From NCBI GenBank assembly GCA_052386975.1, contig JBQTJQ010000059.1:1-19574 (forward strand): a stretch of DNA of 19,574 nt, read 5' to 3'. Below the pieces are notes generated by a model. That model was given only the letters and a program-made list of their open reading frames with translations. It was not told the DNA's origin and ran no database searches. The stretch comes from JACPFV01 sp052386975 (GTDB lineage Bacteria > Pseudomonadota > Gammaproteobacteria > Nevskiales > Nevskiaceae). Shown one piece after another: positions 7,393-16,503 of this stretch. Each line of letters starts with the position of its first letter. Position 1 is the stretch's first letter. Made by a program: the position numbers and the translations under genes.

Positions 7393-7782
7393 CTATTTGC
7401 GTTCCTTGACCGCCACGCCGACCACCTTGACCTTGGCGCCGAACGGCAGTTGCGCAGCCTGGTAGATGGTGCGCGCCGGCCGCTTGCCCTCCGGGAACAG
7501 CTCGGCGAACAGCTTGTTCACTTCGTTGAGGTCGCGCAGGCTGCCGAAGGCGATGTCGATGAAGGCGAGGTCCGAAGGCGCGAAGTCGGCGGCCTTGAGC
7601 GCGGCAAAAACGTTCTTGAAGGCGCGCTCGCACTCGTCCCGCACGGTTCCCTTGACGTAGTTGCCCTTTGCGTCGAGCGACAACTGGCCGCTGACGTAGC
7701 AGATGTTGTCCACCACGACGGCGTGGCTGATCGGCGCGCTCCACTTGGGCAGGCCGTCGCCGCTGGCGATGTGCTTTCTCAT
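7393..7782 (-). CDS. RidA/YjgF-family protein, non-canonical active site
   Basis: Cytoplasmic protein of 129 residues with the RidA (YjgF/YER057c/UK114) trimer fold: SHAVVVDNICYVSGQLSLDAKGN, then ECERAFKNVFAALKAA, ending RPARTIYQAAQLPFGAKVKVVGVAVK. True RidA enzymes hydrolyse reactive enamines and imines made by PLP enzymes. They use an Arg and, in the archetype, a Glu near the C-terminus (Glu120 in Salmonella RidA). Here the Arg is kept (Arg104), but the aligned Glu is Lys119. This looks like one of the Rid subfamilies with altered or no deaminase activity. A good ribosome binding site (GGGAGC) precedes the ATG at 7782. Its position before a TonB receptor and near a PLP-binding MocR regulator hints at an amine or amino acid context, by inference. 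Confidence 0.88.
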   Translation of the reverse strand: MRKHIASGDGLPKWSAPISHAVVVDNICYVSGQLSLDAKGNYVKGTVRDECERAFKNVFAALKAADFAPSDLAFIDIAFGSLRDLNEVNKLFAELFPEGKRPARTIYQAAQLPFGAKVKVVGVAVKERK

Positions 7783-7814
7783 TGTTGCTCCCGTTGTCCC
7801 CCTCGGACCCGCAC

Positions 7815-7820
7815 ATCATA
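7815..7820 (-). promoter_or_regulatory. Possible -10 box for the RidA-family gene
   Basis: TATGAT on the minus strand lies 32 nt before the RidA ATG in the 74-bp divergent gap. No good -35 is seen at normal spacing, so this is a weak call. Confidence 0.25.
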
Positions 7821-7856
7821 GGAGAGCCGAGGCGGTTTGCCCTATCCTGCCGCCCC

Positions 7857-8357
7857 GTGCAGCCGACCGCCCCCAGACCCGACGTCGTAGCCGTCTGCGC
7901 CCTGAGGCCGGGGGCGCTGGACGCTCTGCTCGCGCCCTGGGGCCTCGTCATCGAGCCGGCGACCGGGGAGATTCCCGGCAGCTACTGGGGCGAGTCCGAG
8001 GCCGGGCTCATCGGCAACCGCCTGGTCCTGCGCCCCGACACGCCGGTGCACTCGGCGCTGCATGAGGCCTGCCACTGGATCTGCGCAAAAAATAGGGACG
8101 CTCACCTTTTCCCGGAAAAGGTGAGCGTCCCCTTTTTCGTGCACACCGACGCCGGCGGCGACGACCTCGAGGAATGCGCGGTGTGCTACCTGCAGATCCT
8201 GCTCGCGGACAAGCTGCCCGGCTACTCGCGCGAGCAGATGCTGGCCGACATGGACGCCTGGGGATACTCTTTTCGCCTCGGCTCGACGCGGGCCTGGTTC
8301 GAGCGCGACGCCGGCGACGCGCGCGCCTGGCTGGCTCAGAGGGCCTTGCTGACGTAG
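7857..8357 (+). CDS. Small HExxH putative metalloprotein with in-frame palindrome insertion
   Basis: Conserved-hypothetical type protein, 166 residues from GTG 7857. A TTG at 7782 is also in frame but overlaps the RidA start codon. The sequence HEACHW (residues 69-74) matches the zincin motif HExxH. DLEECAVCYLQILL about 30 residues later could supply an acidic third zinc ligand. Both support a zinc-binding, possibly peptidase-like fold, but I do not recognise a characterised family. The C-terminal part MDAWGYSFRLGSTRAWFE looks conserved in type. A 51-bp palindrome at 8087-8137 encodes residues of about 78-94 (from KNRDAHLFPEK to the Phe pair), only four codons after the HExxH. It keeps the frame open and would lengthen the loop between the motif and the putative third ligand. 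The 3' end overlaps the convergent cyclase gene by 22 bp. Confidence 0.72.
   Translation: MQPTAPRPDVVAVCALRPGALDALLAPWGLVIEPATGEIPGSYWGESEAGLIGNRLVLRPDTPVHSALHEACHWICAKNRDAHLFPEKVSVPFFVHTDAGGDDLEECAVCYLQILLADKLPGYSREQMLADMDAWGYSFRLGSTRAWFERDAGDARAWLAQRALLT
8087..8137. repeat. 51-bp palindromic element, copy 1 (inside the HExxH gene)
   Basis: Two 18-bp arms (8095-8112 and 8114-8131) pair perfectly around a single C. They are flanked by an A-rich left edge (8087-8092) and a T run (8133-8137) that extend the symmetry. The order is GGGAC, GCTCACC, TTTTCCCGGAAAA, GGTGAGC, GTCCCC. It shares its feet and centre with the element at 11919-11969 but has different 7-base arms. The length is 17 codons and it is in frame. 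GGAC feet are known for some REP palindromes mobilised by RAYT transposases; no such gene is in this window. Confidence 0.88.
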
Positions 8358-9922
8358 GCCGCCCCCGCCGGCAGCTCGTCGTAGCGCAGCACGCCGTCAC
8401 GGCCGCGGCGCTTGATCTCGTAGAGCGCGCGATCGGCCTGCTCGAACAGTTCGGCCGGCCCCGGCCCGTCCGGCGTCTCGATCGCCGCCACGCCGGCGCT
8501 GAAGGTCAGCACCTTGAGCGGCGAGCCCTCGTGCGGAATGGCGTTCTGCTGGAGCAGCAACTGCAGGCGCTGGGCCACCTTGGCGCCGCGCACCGCCGAG
8601 GTTTCCGGCAACACCAGGCCGAATTCCTCGCCGCCGAGGCGCGCGACGATGTCGGCGGGACGCGTCGCGCAGCGCGCCATCAGCAGCGAGAACTCGACCA
8701 GGCAGCTGTCGCCCGCCGCATGCCCGTAGCGGTCGTTGTAGGCCTTGAAGTGGTCGAGGTCCAGCAGCAGCAGCGCCAGCGGCTGCCTGGAGCGGCGCGC
8801 GCGCTCCCACTCGCGCTGGAAGTGCTCGTCGAAGTAGCGCCGGTTGTACAGGTCGGTCAGCGTGTCGCGATAGGCCAGGCGCGTGAGCTCGGACTGCGCG
8901 GCGTGCAGCGCCTCTTCCGCGACGCGCCGGTCGTGGATGTCAGTCAGCGAGCCGGCAAGACGCACCAGCTTGCCGTTGGCGTCGCGCTCGGCGTGCGCGC
9001 GCGAGTTGAACCAGCGGTAGCCGCGGTGCTTGGTGTTGAAACGGAAGTCGAGGTCCATCAAGTCGCCCTTCTGGAGCTGCTGCGTGCCGAGCTGCCAGAC
9101 GCGCTCGCGGTCGTCCGGGTGCAGCAGGGCGCGCAAGTTGTCCTCGGTCGGCTCCAGCTCGGTCGGGGCGTAGCCGAGCAGCTCGAAGAACCGCGGCGAC
9201 CACCAGCGCCGCTGCGGCGGCCCGACCCAGCGGTCCCACACGCCGACCTCGAGGCCCTCGACCACCAGGTTGAAGCGCCGCTCGCTCTCGGCCAGCTTGT
9301 CCATCAACTCGGTGCGCCCGCGCATCTCGGCGAGGTCCGCGCTGTCCTGCTCGATGCGCTCCTCGTATTGCGGCAGCGCGCGCAGCACCAGCAGGAACAT
9401 CGGGTTGGCGACGAGCAACCAGACCAGCACCGCGACCAGTCCCGGCCGGCTCGTGTCGAAGCCGGTGGTGAGCCACAGGCCCGGCAGGGCCAGCGCGACG
9501 GTCAGCGCCCACATGCCCCAGCAGTAGCGCAGCGCGAGGCGCGCTCGCATCACCGCCAGCGCCACCAGGTACAGCAGCAGCATGCAGGCGTAGTGGACGC
9601 GGAACAGGTCCACACCCGGGTCGTCGAACAGCGTGCCGTAGACCGTCGAAGCGGTGCGCTGCAGGATCAGCGCGCTGCCGATGATCAGGCCCACCAGCGC
9701 GGTGCGCTCGAGCGAGTCGCGATCGCGACGCCGCGCCGCGCGGTGCGCGAACGGGATCAGGGCAACGCAGACCAGCGCCGCCCCGCTGAACAGCGCCAGT
9801 TCCAGCATCCGGGTGGTCGGCAACTGCAGCATCGCCACGGCGCCGCCGATGGCGACCAGTGCGATCAGTGTCAGCGCCGCCTGCAGCGTGCGATAGCGCG
9901 TGTGCAGGATGGCGTCGACCAT
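8336..9922 (-). CDS. Membrane-bound diguanylate cyclase (6 TM, PAS, GGDEF)
   Basis: Inner membrane enzyme of 528 residues that makes cyclic di-GMP from two GTP. About six hydrophobic helices fill residues 13-181 as a sensory MASE-like region. A short linker helix follows, then a PAS fold with its PAC segment (about 213-335; FNLVVEGLEVGVWD, WWSPRFFELLGY, LHPDDRERVW, GYRWFNSRAHAERDANGK, GSLTDIHDR). The GGDEF domain runs from about 345, with DTLTDLYNRRYFDE, the metal-binding DLDHFKAYNDRYGH, and an intact GGEEF (430-434). An inhibitory I-site RxxD (Arg421, Asp424) is present, so product inhibition is expected. There is no EAL domain. It begins 13 bp after the phosphoglycerate mutase stop and is the last gene of the run from acetoacetyl-CoA synthetase. 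Its stop lies inside the convergent HExxH gene. Confidence 0.93.
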   Translation of the reverse strand: MVDAILHTRYRTLQAALTLIALVAIGGAVAMLQLPTTRMLELALFSGAALVCVALIPFAHRAARRRDRDSLERTALVGLIIGSALILQRTASTVYGTLFDDPGVDLFRVHYACMLLLYLVALAVMRARLALRYCWGMWALTVALALPGLWLTTGFDTSRPGLVAVLVWLLVANPMFLLVLRALPQYEERIEQDSADLAEMRGRTELMDKLAESERRFNLVVEGLEVGVWDRWVGPPQRRWWSPRFFELLGYAPTELEPTEDNLRALLHPDDRERVWQLGTQQLQKGDLMDLDFRFNTKHRGYRWFNSRAHAERDANGKLVRLAGSLTDIHDRRVAEEALHAAQSELTRLAYRDTLTDLYNRRYFDEHFQREWERARRSRQPLALLLLDLDHFKAYNDRYGHAAGDSCLVEFSLLMARCATRPADIVARLGGEEFGLVLPETSAVRGAKVAQRLQLLLQQNAIPHEGSPLKVLTFSAGVAAIETPDGPGPAELFEQADRALYEIKRRGRDGVLRYDELPAGAAYVSKAL

Positions 9923-9935
9923 GGCGGCGGCCCGG

Positions 9936-10691
9936 CTAGCGCGGCGCCTGCGCCTGGCGCGCGACGGCTTCGGCCGCGCGCTTCGCCGCCCCGGGATCGC
10001 CGAGGTAGCGGTGCGACTTCGGCCTCAGCTGCGCATCGAGCTTGAACAGCAGCGGGATGCCGGTCGGGATGTTCATCTCGACGATGGCCTGCTCGGACAT
10101 GCCGGTCAGGTACTTGTACAGCGCGCGCAGGCTGTTGCCGTGCGCGGCGACCAGCACCACCTGCCCGTCCTTCAGTTGCGGCGCGATCCTCGAGCGCCAG
10201 TACGGCATCACGCGCCCGAGCGTGGTCTTCAGCGACTCGGTCGCCGGCAGCAACTTCGCCGGCACGTCGGCGTAGCGCGGGTCGTGCTTCGGGTGCCCGG
10301 GATCGCTCTTCTTCATCGGCGGCGGCGGGATGTCGTAGCTCCGGCGCCAGACCTTGACCTGCGCCTCGCCGTACTGCGCCGTCGTCTGCGCCTTGTCGAG
10401 CCCCTGCAGCGCGCCGTAGTGGCGCTCGTTGAGCCGCCAGGTGTTGTGCACCGGGATCCACATCTGGTCCATCACGTCGAGGGCGGTCCACAGCGTGCGG
10501 ATGGCGCGCTTGAGCACGCTGCTGTGCGCGACATCGAACTTCAGCCCCTCGTCCTTCATGAGCTGGCCGGCCTTGCGCGCTTCGTCGAGGCCGAGCGCGG
10601 TCACGTCGACGTCGACCCAGCCGGTGAAGCGGTTCTCGAGGTTCCACTGGCTCTGGCCGTGGCGGAGCAGGACGAGGGTGCGGGTCGGCAT
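9936..10691 (-). CDS. gpmA: 2,3-bisphosphoglycerate-dependent phosphoglycerate mutase
   Basis: Cytoplasmic glycolytic enzyme of 251 residues that interconverts 3- and 2-phosphoglycerate through a phosphohistidine. The catalytic LLRHGQSQWN places the phosphorylated residue at His11. The acid Glu89 lies in ERHYGALQG, and the second His is His184 in AAHGNSLRAL. These positions coincide with E. coli GpmA numbering. The substrate-binding VWRRSYDIPPPP is also intact. The frame is open further upstream, but ATG 10691 gives the family N-terminus (MPTRTLVLLRHG). The start is one base after the acetoacetyl-CoA synthetase stop, so translation is probably coupled. Confidence 0.96.
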   Translation of the reverse strand: MPTRTLVLLRHGQSQWNLENRFTGWVDVDVTALGLDEARKAGQLMKDEGLKFDVAHSSVLKRAIRTLWTALDVMDQMWIPVHNTWRLNERHYGALQGLDKAQTTAQYGEAQVKVWRRSYDIPPPPMKKSDPGHPKHDPRYADVPAKLLPATESLKTTLGRVMPYWRSRIAPQLKDGQVVLVAAHGNSLRALYKYLTGMSEQAIVEMNIPTGIPLLFKLDAQLRPKSHRYLGDPGAAKRAAEAVARQAQAPR

Positions 10692-10692
10692 G

Positions 10693-12681
<1,989 letters not shown>

Positions 12682-12710
12682 CGGAGGCGGCATGGTAACG
12701 AAACCGGCGC

Positions 12711-12716
12711 TACACT
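12711..12716 (+). promoter_or_regulatory. Possible -10 box upstream of lemA
   Basis: TACACT lies 29 nt before the lemA ATG within the 64-bp divergent gap to acetoacetyl-CoA synthetase. The overlapping TACACTGTA is almost self-complementary, so TACAGT could serve the other strand. No clear -35 exists for either. Confidence 0.25.
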
Positions 12717-12745
12717 GTAACGCTCTGATTTTCCGGGGGAAGGCT

Positions 12746-13318
12746 ATGACAGGGCTCATCTGGCTCGGCGTACTCGTCGCGCTGCTCGTCTACGGCGTGG
12801 TGATCTACAACGGGCTGGTCAACCTCAAGCACGCGGTGTCGCAGGCCTGGAGCAACATCGACGTGCTGCTCAAGCAGCGCCACGACGAGCTGCCCAAGCT
12901 GGTCGAGACCTGCAAGCAGTACATGCAGTTCGAGCGCGGCACGCTCGAGGCGGTGATGCAGGCCCGCGCCGCGGCCCACTCCGCGCGCGAGCGCGGCGAC
13001 GTCAAGGGCGTCGGCGCGGCCGAGGGCGCGATGCGCCTGGGGCTGGGCAACATCCTCGCCACCGCCGAGGCCTACCCCGAGCTGAAGGCCAACCAGTCGA
13101 TCCAGACCCTGCTGGGCCGCATCACCGGCCTGGAGAACTCGATCTCCGACCGGCGCGAGTTCTACAACGAGGCGGTCAACCGCAACAACGTGCGCATCGA
13201 GCAGTTCCCCGACGTCGTCGTCGCCCGCCTGCTGAACTTCGGCGCGCGCGACCTGCTGGTGTTCAGCGAGGACGAAAAGAAGGACGTCGACATCAAGGCC
13301 CTGTTCAGCGCGACCTGA
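12746..13318 (+). CDS. lemA: LemA-family protein
   Basis: Membrane-anchored protein of 190 residues. A single N-terminal transmembrane helix (TGLIWLGVLVALLVYGVVIY) is followed by the LemA helical bundle signature: NGLVNLKHAVSQAWSNIDVL, LKQRHDELPKLVETCKQYM, then TLEAVMQARAAA, later AYPELKANQSIQTLLGRI and ENSISDRREFYNEAVNRNN. The family is widespread and its molecular role is unsettled; it is often found with membrane proteases or GIDE-type proteins. The start is ATG 12746, supported by a strong GGGGGAAGG site seven or so bases upstream; the frame is open further upstream, but without family similarity. The GIDE-domain gene begins 6 bp after its stop, which fits the known LemA-GIDE association and suggests one membrane complex. 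Confidence 0.93.
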   Translation: MTGLIWLGVLVALLVYGVVIYNGLVNLKHAVSQAWSNIDVLLKQRHDELPKLVETCKQYMQFERGTLEAVMQARAAAHSARERGDVKGVGAAEGAMRLGLGNILATAEAYPELKANQSIQTLLGRITGLENSISDRREFYNEAVNRNNVRIEQFPDVVVARLLNFGARDLLVFSEDEKKDVDIKALFSAT

Positions 13319-13324
13319 CGCCGT

Positions 13325-14248
13325 GTGACCGAGTTCTTCGCCAGCGCGCCGCCCGCCGACTTCTTCTGGTGGACCGCCGCGGCCGCCGCCGCGGCCCTGG
13401 CCGCGTTCGTCGGCTGCTTCGTGTTCCTGCACCGCGCGCGCCTGATGGAGAACATGCCGACCTCGCGCCTGCGCTCGGCCGCGCAGGGTTACGTCGAGCT
13501 GGAGGGCGACGCCCGGCTGATGGAAGGCCCGCCGATCATTGCGCCGCTGACCAAGACCCGCTGCGTCTGGTGGAACTACCGCATCGAGGAGAAGCAGCAG
13601 AGCGGCAAGAACAGCAACTGGGTGACGATCGACAAGGGCCGCAGCGACGACTGCTTCGAGCTCGACGACGGCACCGGCAAATGCGTGGTGGACCCCGACG
13701 GCGCCAACGTGATCCCGCGCCATTCGCAGACCTGGTACGGCTCGAGCCGCCGGCCGGACACCTCGCCCGCCATCGGCCGCGGCTGGCTGCGCGCGGGCTT
13801 CTCCAGGTACCGCTACGTCGAGGAGCGCCTGCACTTCAGCGAGCCGCTCTACGCGCTCGGCACCTACCGCACCCAGGCCGGCGGCCCGGATTCCTTCGAC
13901 GAGAAGCTCGACCTGAAGGAGCTGCTCGAGAAGTGGCGCGCCGACAAGAAGATGATGGCGCTGTTCGACGTCAACAAGGACGGCACGGTGGACCAGAAGG
14001 AATGGGACGCGGCGCGCCGCATGGCGGTGAAGAAGGTGCGCGAGGAGCACGTGCAGCGCGCGGTGGGCAGCACCGACCTCCACATCCTGGCCAGGCCGCG
14101 CGACGGTCGCCCCTACATCCTGTCGGGCATCCCGCAGGCGGCGCTGATCCGGCGCTGGCGCCTGTCCTCGTTCGCCTGCCTCGCGGTCGCCGCGGGCGCC
14201 GGCTACGTCGTGCTCGCCGCGCTGCTGGCGCGCCGGATGATCGCGTGA
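13325..14248 (+). CDS. GIDE-domain membrane protein with an EF-hand
   Basis: Predicted inner membrane protein of 307 residues (GTG start). It has one helix at about 15-36 and another at the C-terminus (about 283-303). Between them is a GIDE-like domain: GYVELEGDARLMEG, PIIAPLTKTRCVWWNYRIEEK, FELDDGTGKCVVDPDGA and VEERLHFSEPLYALGTYRT. GIDE domains occur in mitochondrial MUL1/MAPL and in bacterial proteins that lack the RING; there is no RING here. An EF-hand loop DVNKDGTVDQKE (215-226) has all consensus ligands (Asp215, Asn217, Asp219, Asp223, Glu226) and is flanked by helices (KKMMALF and WDAARRMAVKKV). Calcium sensing in a membrane-stress role with LemA is inferred. The stop overlaps the next start by four bases (GTGA). 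Confidence 0.85.
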   Translation: MTEFFASAPPADFFWWTAAAAAAALAAFVGCFVFLHRARLMENMPTSRLRSAAQGYVELEGDARLMEGPPIIAPLTKTRCVWWNYRIEEKQQSGKNSNWVTIDKGRSDDCFELDDGTGKCVVDPDGANVIPRHSQTWYGSSRRPDTSPAIGRGWLRAGFSRYRYVEERLHFSEPLYALGTYRTQAGGPDSFDEKLDLKELLEKWRADKKMMALFDVNKDGTVDQKEWDAARRMAVKKVREEHVQRAVGSTDLHILARPRDGRPYILSGIPQAALIRRWRLSSFACLAVAAGAGYVVLAALLARRMIA

Positions 14249-14547
14249 AGATCCTCCGCCCCGCCCGCACCCAGCCGCCCCGCCTGCCGAACCTCGGGCC
14301 GGTGTCGTCGCGCTGGCTGGCTTCGGTCGGTATCCGTCGCCGCTCCGACCTGATCCGCGTCGGGCCGGTCGAGGCCTGGCTGCGGGTCAAGGCCGCCGGG
14401 CACAAGCCCTCGCTGAACCTGCTGTGGGCGCTGGCCGGCGCCGAGCGCGGGCTGCGCTGGAGCAAATTGTCACAGGAAGACCGCCACCGGCTGCTGCTGG
14501 AGCTCGATGCCGCGGCGACGCGCGCGGGGCCCGCCCGCCAGCGCTGA
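14245..14547 (+). CDS. Stand-alone TfoX/Sxy C-terminal domain protein
   Basis: Small protein of 100 residues matching only the C-terminal helix-hairpin-like domain of TfoX/Sxy: LGPVSSRWLASVGIRRRSDL, then VEAWLRVKAAGHKPSLNLLWALAGAERGLRW and a terminal helix LSQEDRHRLLLEL. The N-terminal TfoX domain is absent, as in many annotated short TfoX_C proteins. In competence regulators this domain accompanies control of DNA uptake genes, but a stand-alone function is unknown. The GTG start at 14245 overlaps the GIDE stop (GTGA), and exonuclease III starts 2 bp after its stop, so it sits inside a tightly coupled operon. The longer frame from 13369 is antisense-like composition within the GIDE gene and is not used. 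Confidence 0.85.
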   Translation: MKILRPARTQPPRLPNLGPVSSRWLASVGIRRRSDLIRVGPVEAWLRVKAAGHKPSLNLLWALAGAERGLRWSKLSQEDRHRLLLELDAAATRAGPARQR

Positions 14548-14549
14548 CC

Positions 14550-15317
14550 GTGAAAATCGCCAGCTGGAACGTCAACTCGCTGCGCGTGCGGCTGCCGCAC
14601 CTGCTCGACTGGCTCAAGGCCAATCCAGTGGACGTGATCGGGCTGCAGGAGCTCAAGCTGCAGGACGAGCAGTTCCCGCTGGCCGAGCTCCAGGCGCTCG
14701 GCTACCACGCCGCGGTCAACGGCCAGAAGACCTACAACGGCGTCGCGCTGCTGAGCCGGACGCCGCCGCAGGAGGTGGCGCGTGACCTGCCGAACTTCAC
14801 CGACGACAGCAAGCGCCTGATCGCGGCCACGGTGGACGGCGTGCGCGTGATCAGCGCCTACGTGCCCAACGGCCAGAGCGTGGGCTCGGACAAATATGCC
14901 TACAAGCTGCGCTGGCTGGAGGCGCTCGCCGGCCACCTGCGCTCCGAGCTCGCCCGCTTCCCGCGGCTGGCCATCGTCGGCGACTATAACGTCGCGCCGG
15001 CCGACGCCGACGTGCACGATCCGGTCGCCTGGGAGGGCCAGGTGCTGTGCTCCGAGCCCGAGCGCGCGGCGTTCCGGGCGCTGCTGGCGGCCGGCCTGGC
15101 CGATGCGTTCTCGCTGTTCCCGCGCCCCGCGCAGCCGTACACCTGGTGGGACTACCGGCAGGGCGCCTTCCGCCGCAACCTCGGCCTGCGCATCGACCAT
15201 GTGCTGCTGTCGCCGGCGCTCGCCGGCAAATGCTCGTCCTTTCAAATAGATACGGCGCCACGCCGGCTCGAGCGGCCGTCGGATCACGCCCCTGTCATTG
15301 CGCACGTAAATCCGTAA
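14550..15317 (+). CDS. xth: Exodeoxyribonuclease III
   Basis: AP endonuclease and 3'-5' exonuclease of the ExoIII/APE1 family, 255 residues, acting in base-excision repair. All active-site motifs are present: Asn7 in SWNVNSLR, Glu34 in QELKLQDE, the YVPNG region around 104, GDYNVAPAD with Asp145 and Asn147, YTWWDYR near 197-203, LRIDHVLLS with Asp216, and the terminal SDHAP with His246. The start is GTG 14550 (MKIASWNVNS in family form), which gives the normal N-terminus; the frame is open upstream without similarity. It closes the lemA-GIDE-TfoX_C-xth run. Confidence 0.95.
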   Translation: MKIASWNVNSLRVRLPHLLDWLKANPVDVIGLQELKLQDEQFPLAELQALGYHAAVNGQKTYNGVALLSRTPPQEVARDLPNFTDDSKRLIAATVDGVRVISAYVPNGQSVGSDKYAYKLRWLEALAGHLRSELARFPRLAIVGDYNVAPADADVHDPVAWEGQVLCSEPERAAFRALLAAGLADAFSLFPRPAQPYTWWDYRQGAFRRNLGLRIDHVLLSPALAGKCSSFQIDTAPRRLERPSDHAPVIAHVNP

Positions 15318-15358
15318 GATGTGCGACTTGGTTCGCACCGCGAGGGGCGGCGCGAGCC

Positions 15359-15364
15359 TACGAT
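15359..15364 (+). promoter_or_regulatory. Possible -10 box for the first HD gene
   Basis: TACGAT in the 69-bp gap after xth lies 22 nt before ATG 15387. No -35 is visible at suitable spacing; weak. Confidence 0.2.
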
Positions 15365-15386
15365 TACTGCAGCGGAGCGGGGACCC

Positions 15387-16433
15387 ATGCAGCCACGTAA
15401 CTCCCATTTCGACGTCACCAACACCGTCATGATCTCGGACCCGCGGGCGGTCGCGCGCGAGGTCTGCCGGCTGTTGAAGCACGTCTACCCGAAGGCCGAC
15501 CTGGCCCCGGTGCGCAAGGCCTTCGACACCTTCACGCGCATCTACAGCGGCACCCTGCCCGGCTACCACGGCTGCGACACCTGGTACCACGACGCGCAGC
15601 ACAGCCTCGACTGCACGCTGGCGCTGGCGCGGCTGATCGACGGCTACGAGCGCACCGCGGGCAAGCACCGGCTGGGACACCGCCGCGCGCGCATCGGCGT
15701 GATCTGCGCGCTGTTCCACGACGTCGGCTACATCCGCCGGCTCGACGAGACCCAGTTCCGCAACGGCGCCGAGCTGACGCTGTGCCACGTCACCCGCAGC
15801 GGCGAGTTCCTGGCCGAGTTCCTGCCGACGGTGGGCTTCAAGGCCGAGGCGCAGATGGTGCGCAAGCTGGTGCACTTCACCGGCTACGAGATGGCGCTCG
15901 ACGCGATCAAGGTCAGCGACGCCAGGGACCGCCGGCTCGGCTTCCTGCTCGGCACCGCCGACCTGATGGCGCAGATGGCCGACCGCAACTACCCCGAGAA
16001 ATGCCGCGACTTCCTGTACCACGAGTTCGTCGCCTGCGGGCTGGCCGGCGAACGCCAGCCCGGCAAGCCCAAGCCGGTGTACAGCTCGCCCGACGACCTG
16101 CTGCGCAAGACCCCGGAGTTCGCGCGCAAGATTTTCAACGACCGGCTCGACGGCTACTTCGAGGGCGCCTACCGCTACATCGAGGACCACTTCGGCGGCA
16201 CCAACCCCTACCTCGCCGAGATCCGCCGCCACATCGACTTCATCCGCCAGGCGGTGGACCAGGGCAGCACCGACCTGCTGCGCCGGCATCCGGAGAGCAT
16301 CAACGCCCATACGCTGCGCCAGATCACCGGCATCCACGTGGCGGATCGCCGCGGCGTGGCCGCATCCATGCCCCTGCACAGCCGTCGCACCCGCCGCTCG
16401 CGCGTCGCCGCCGCCGACTTCGTGCCGGCCTGA
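15387..16433 (+). CDS. HD/PDE-like metal-dependent phosphohydrolase, paralog 1
   Basis: Soluble protein of 348 residues without signal or membrane segments. Residues 59-86 read GYHGCDTWYHDAQHSLDC and on, resembling the YHNxxHxxDV signature of class I cyclic nucleotide phosphodiesterases. LFHDVGYIRR (110-118) gives the His-Asp pair, NGAELTLCH (126-134) resembles the following PDE segment, and LLGTADLMAQMADR (187-200) supplies the distal Asp (192) and a Gln (196). Together His72, His111, Asp112 and Asp192 would make an HD-type metal site with His68 as acid. Substrate unknown: cyclic nucleotide, nucleotide or alarmone are all possible. The C-terminal 30 residues are basic (SRRTRRSRVA). The start ATG 15387 is preceded by a GGGGA site. 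The next gene is a close paralog, 70 bp away. Confidence 0.78.
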   Translation: MQPRNSHFDVTNTVMISDPRAVAREVCRLLKHVYPKADLAPVRKAFDTFTRIYSGTLPGYHGCDTWYHDAQHSLDCTLALARLIDGYERTAGKHRLGHRRARIGVICALFHDVGYIRRLDETQFRNGAELTLCHVTRSGEFLAEFLPTVGFKAEAQMVRKLVHFTGYEMALDAIKVSDARDRRLGFLLGTADLMAQMADRNYPEKCRDFLYHEFVACGLAGERQPGKPKPVYSSPDDLLRKTPEFARKIFNDRLDGYFEGAYRYIEDHFGGTNPYLAEIRRHIDFIRQAVDQGSTDLLRRHPESINAHTLRQITGIHVADRRGVAASMPLHSRRTRRSRVAAADFVPA

Positions 16434-16463
16434 GGGCCCGCCCGCGCGCGGCGAGCGCCGCGC

Positions 16464-16469
16464 TATGAT
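16464..16469 (+). promoter_or_regulatory. Possible -10 box for the second HD gene
   Basis: TATGAT lies 34 nt before ATG 16504 in the 70-bp gap between the HD paralogs. There is no -35 match, so it would need an activator or an alternative contact. The gap suggests the second paralog may be expressed independently. Confidence 0.3.
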
Positions 16470-16503
16470 GCTTGCGCGTCAGGCCTGAGGGGGCCGGGGA
16501 CCC

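Noticed and set aside
8087..8137. Palindrome plus T run read as an intrinsic terminator
   Set aside because: It looks like one, but it sits in mid-gene with both flanks coding in one frame, and a second copy with different arms exists in another gene. An insertion element explains both better, although it could still attenuate transcription.
8174..10045. 623-codon open frame on the + strand
   Set aside because: Antisense to the diguanylate cyclase, with Gln/Arg-rich shadow composition and no domain.
13971..16379. 802-codon open frame on the - strand
   Set aside because: It crosses four well-supported + strand genes and has repetitive low-complexity Ala/Val/Arg composition typical of antisense frames.
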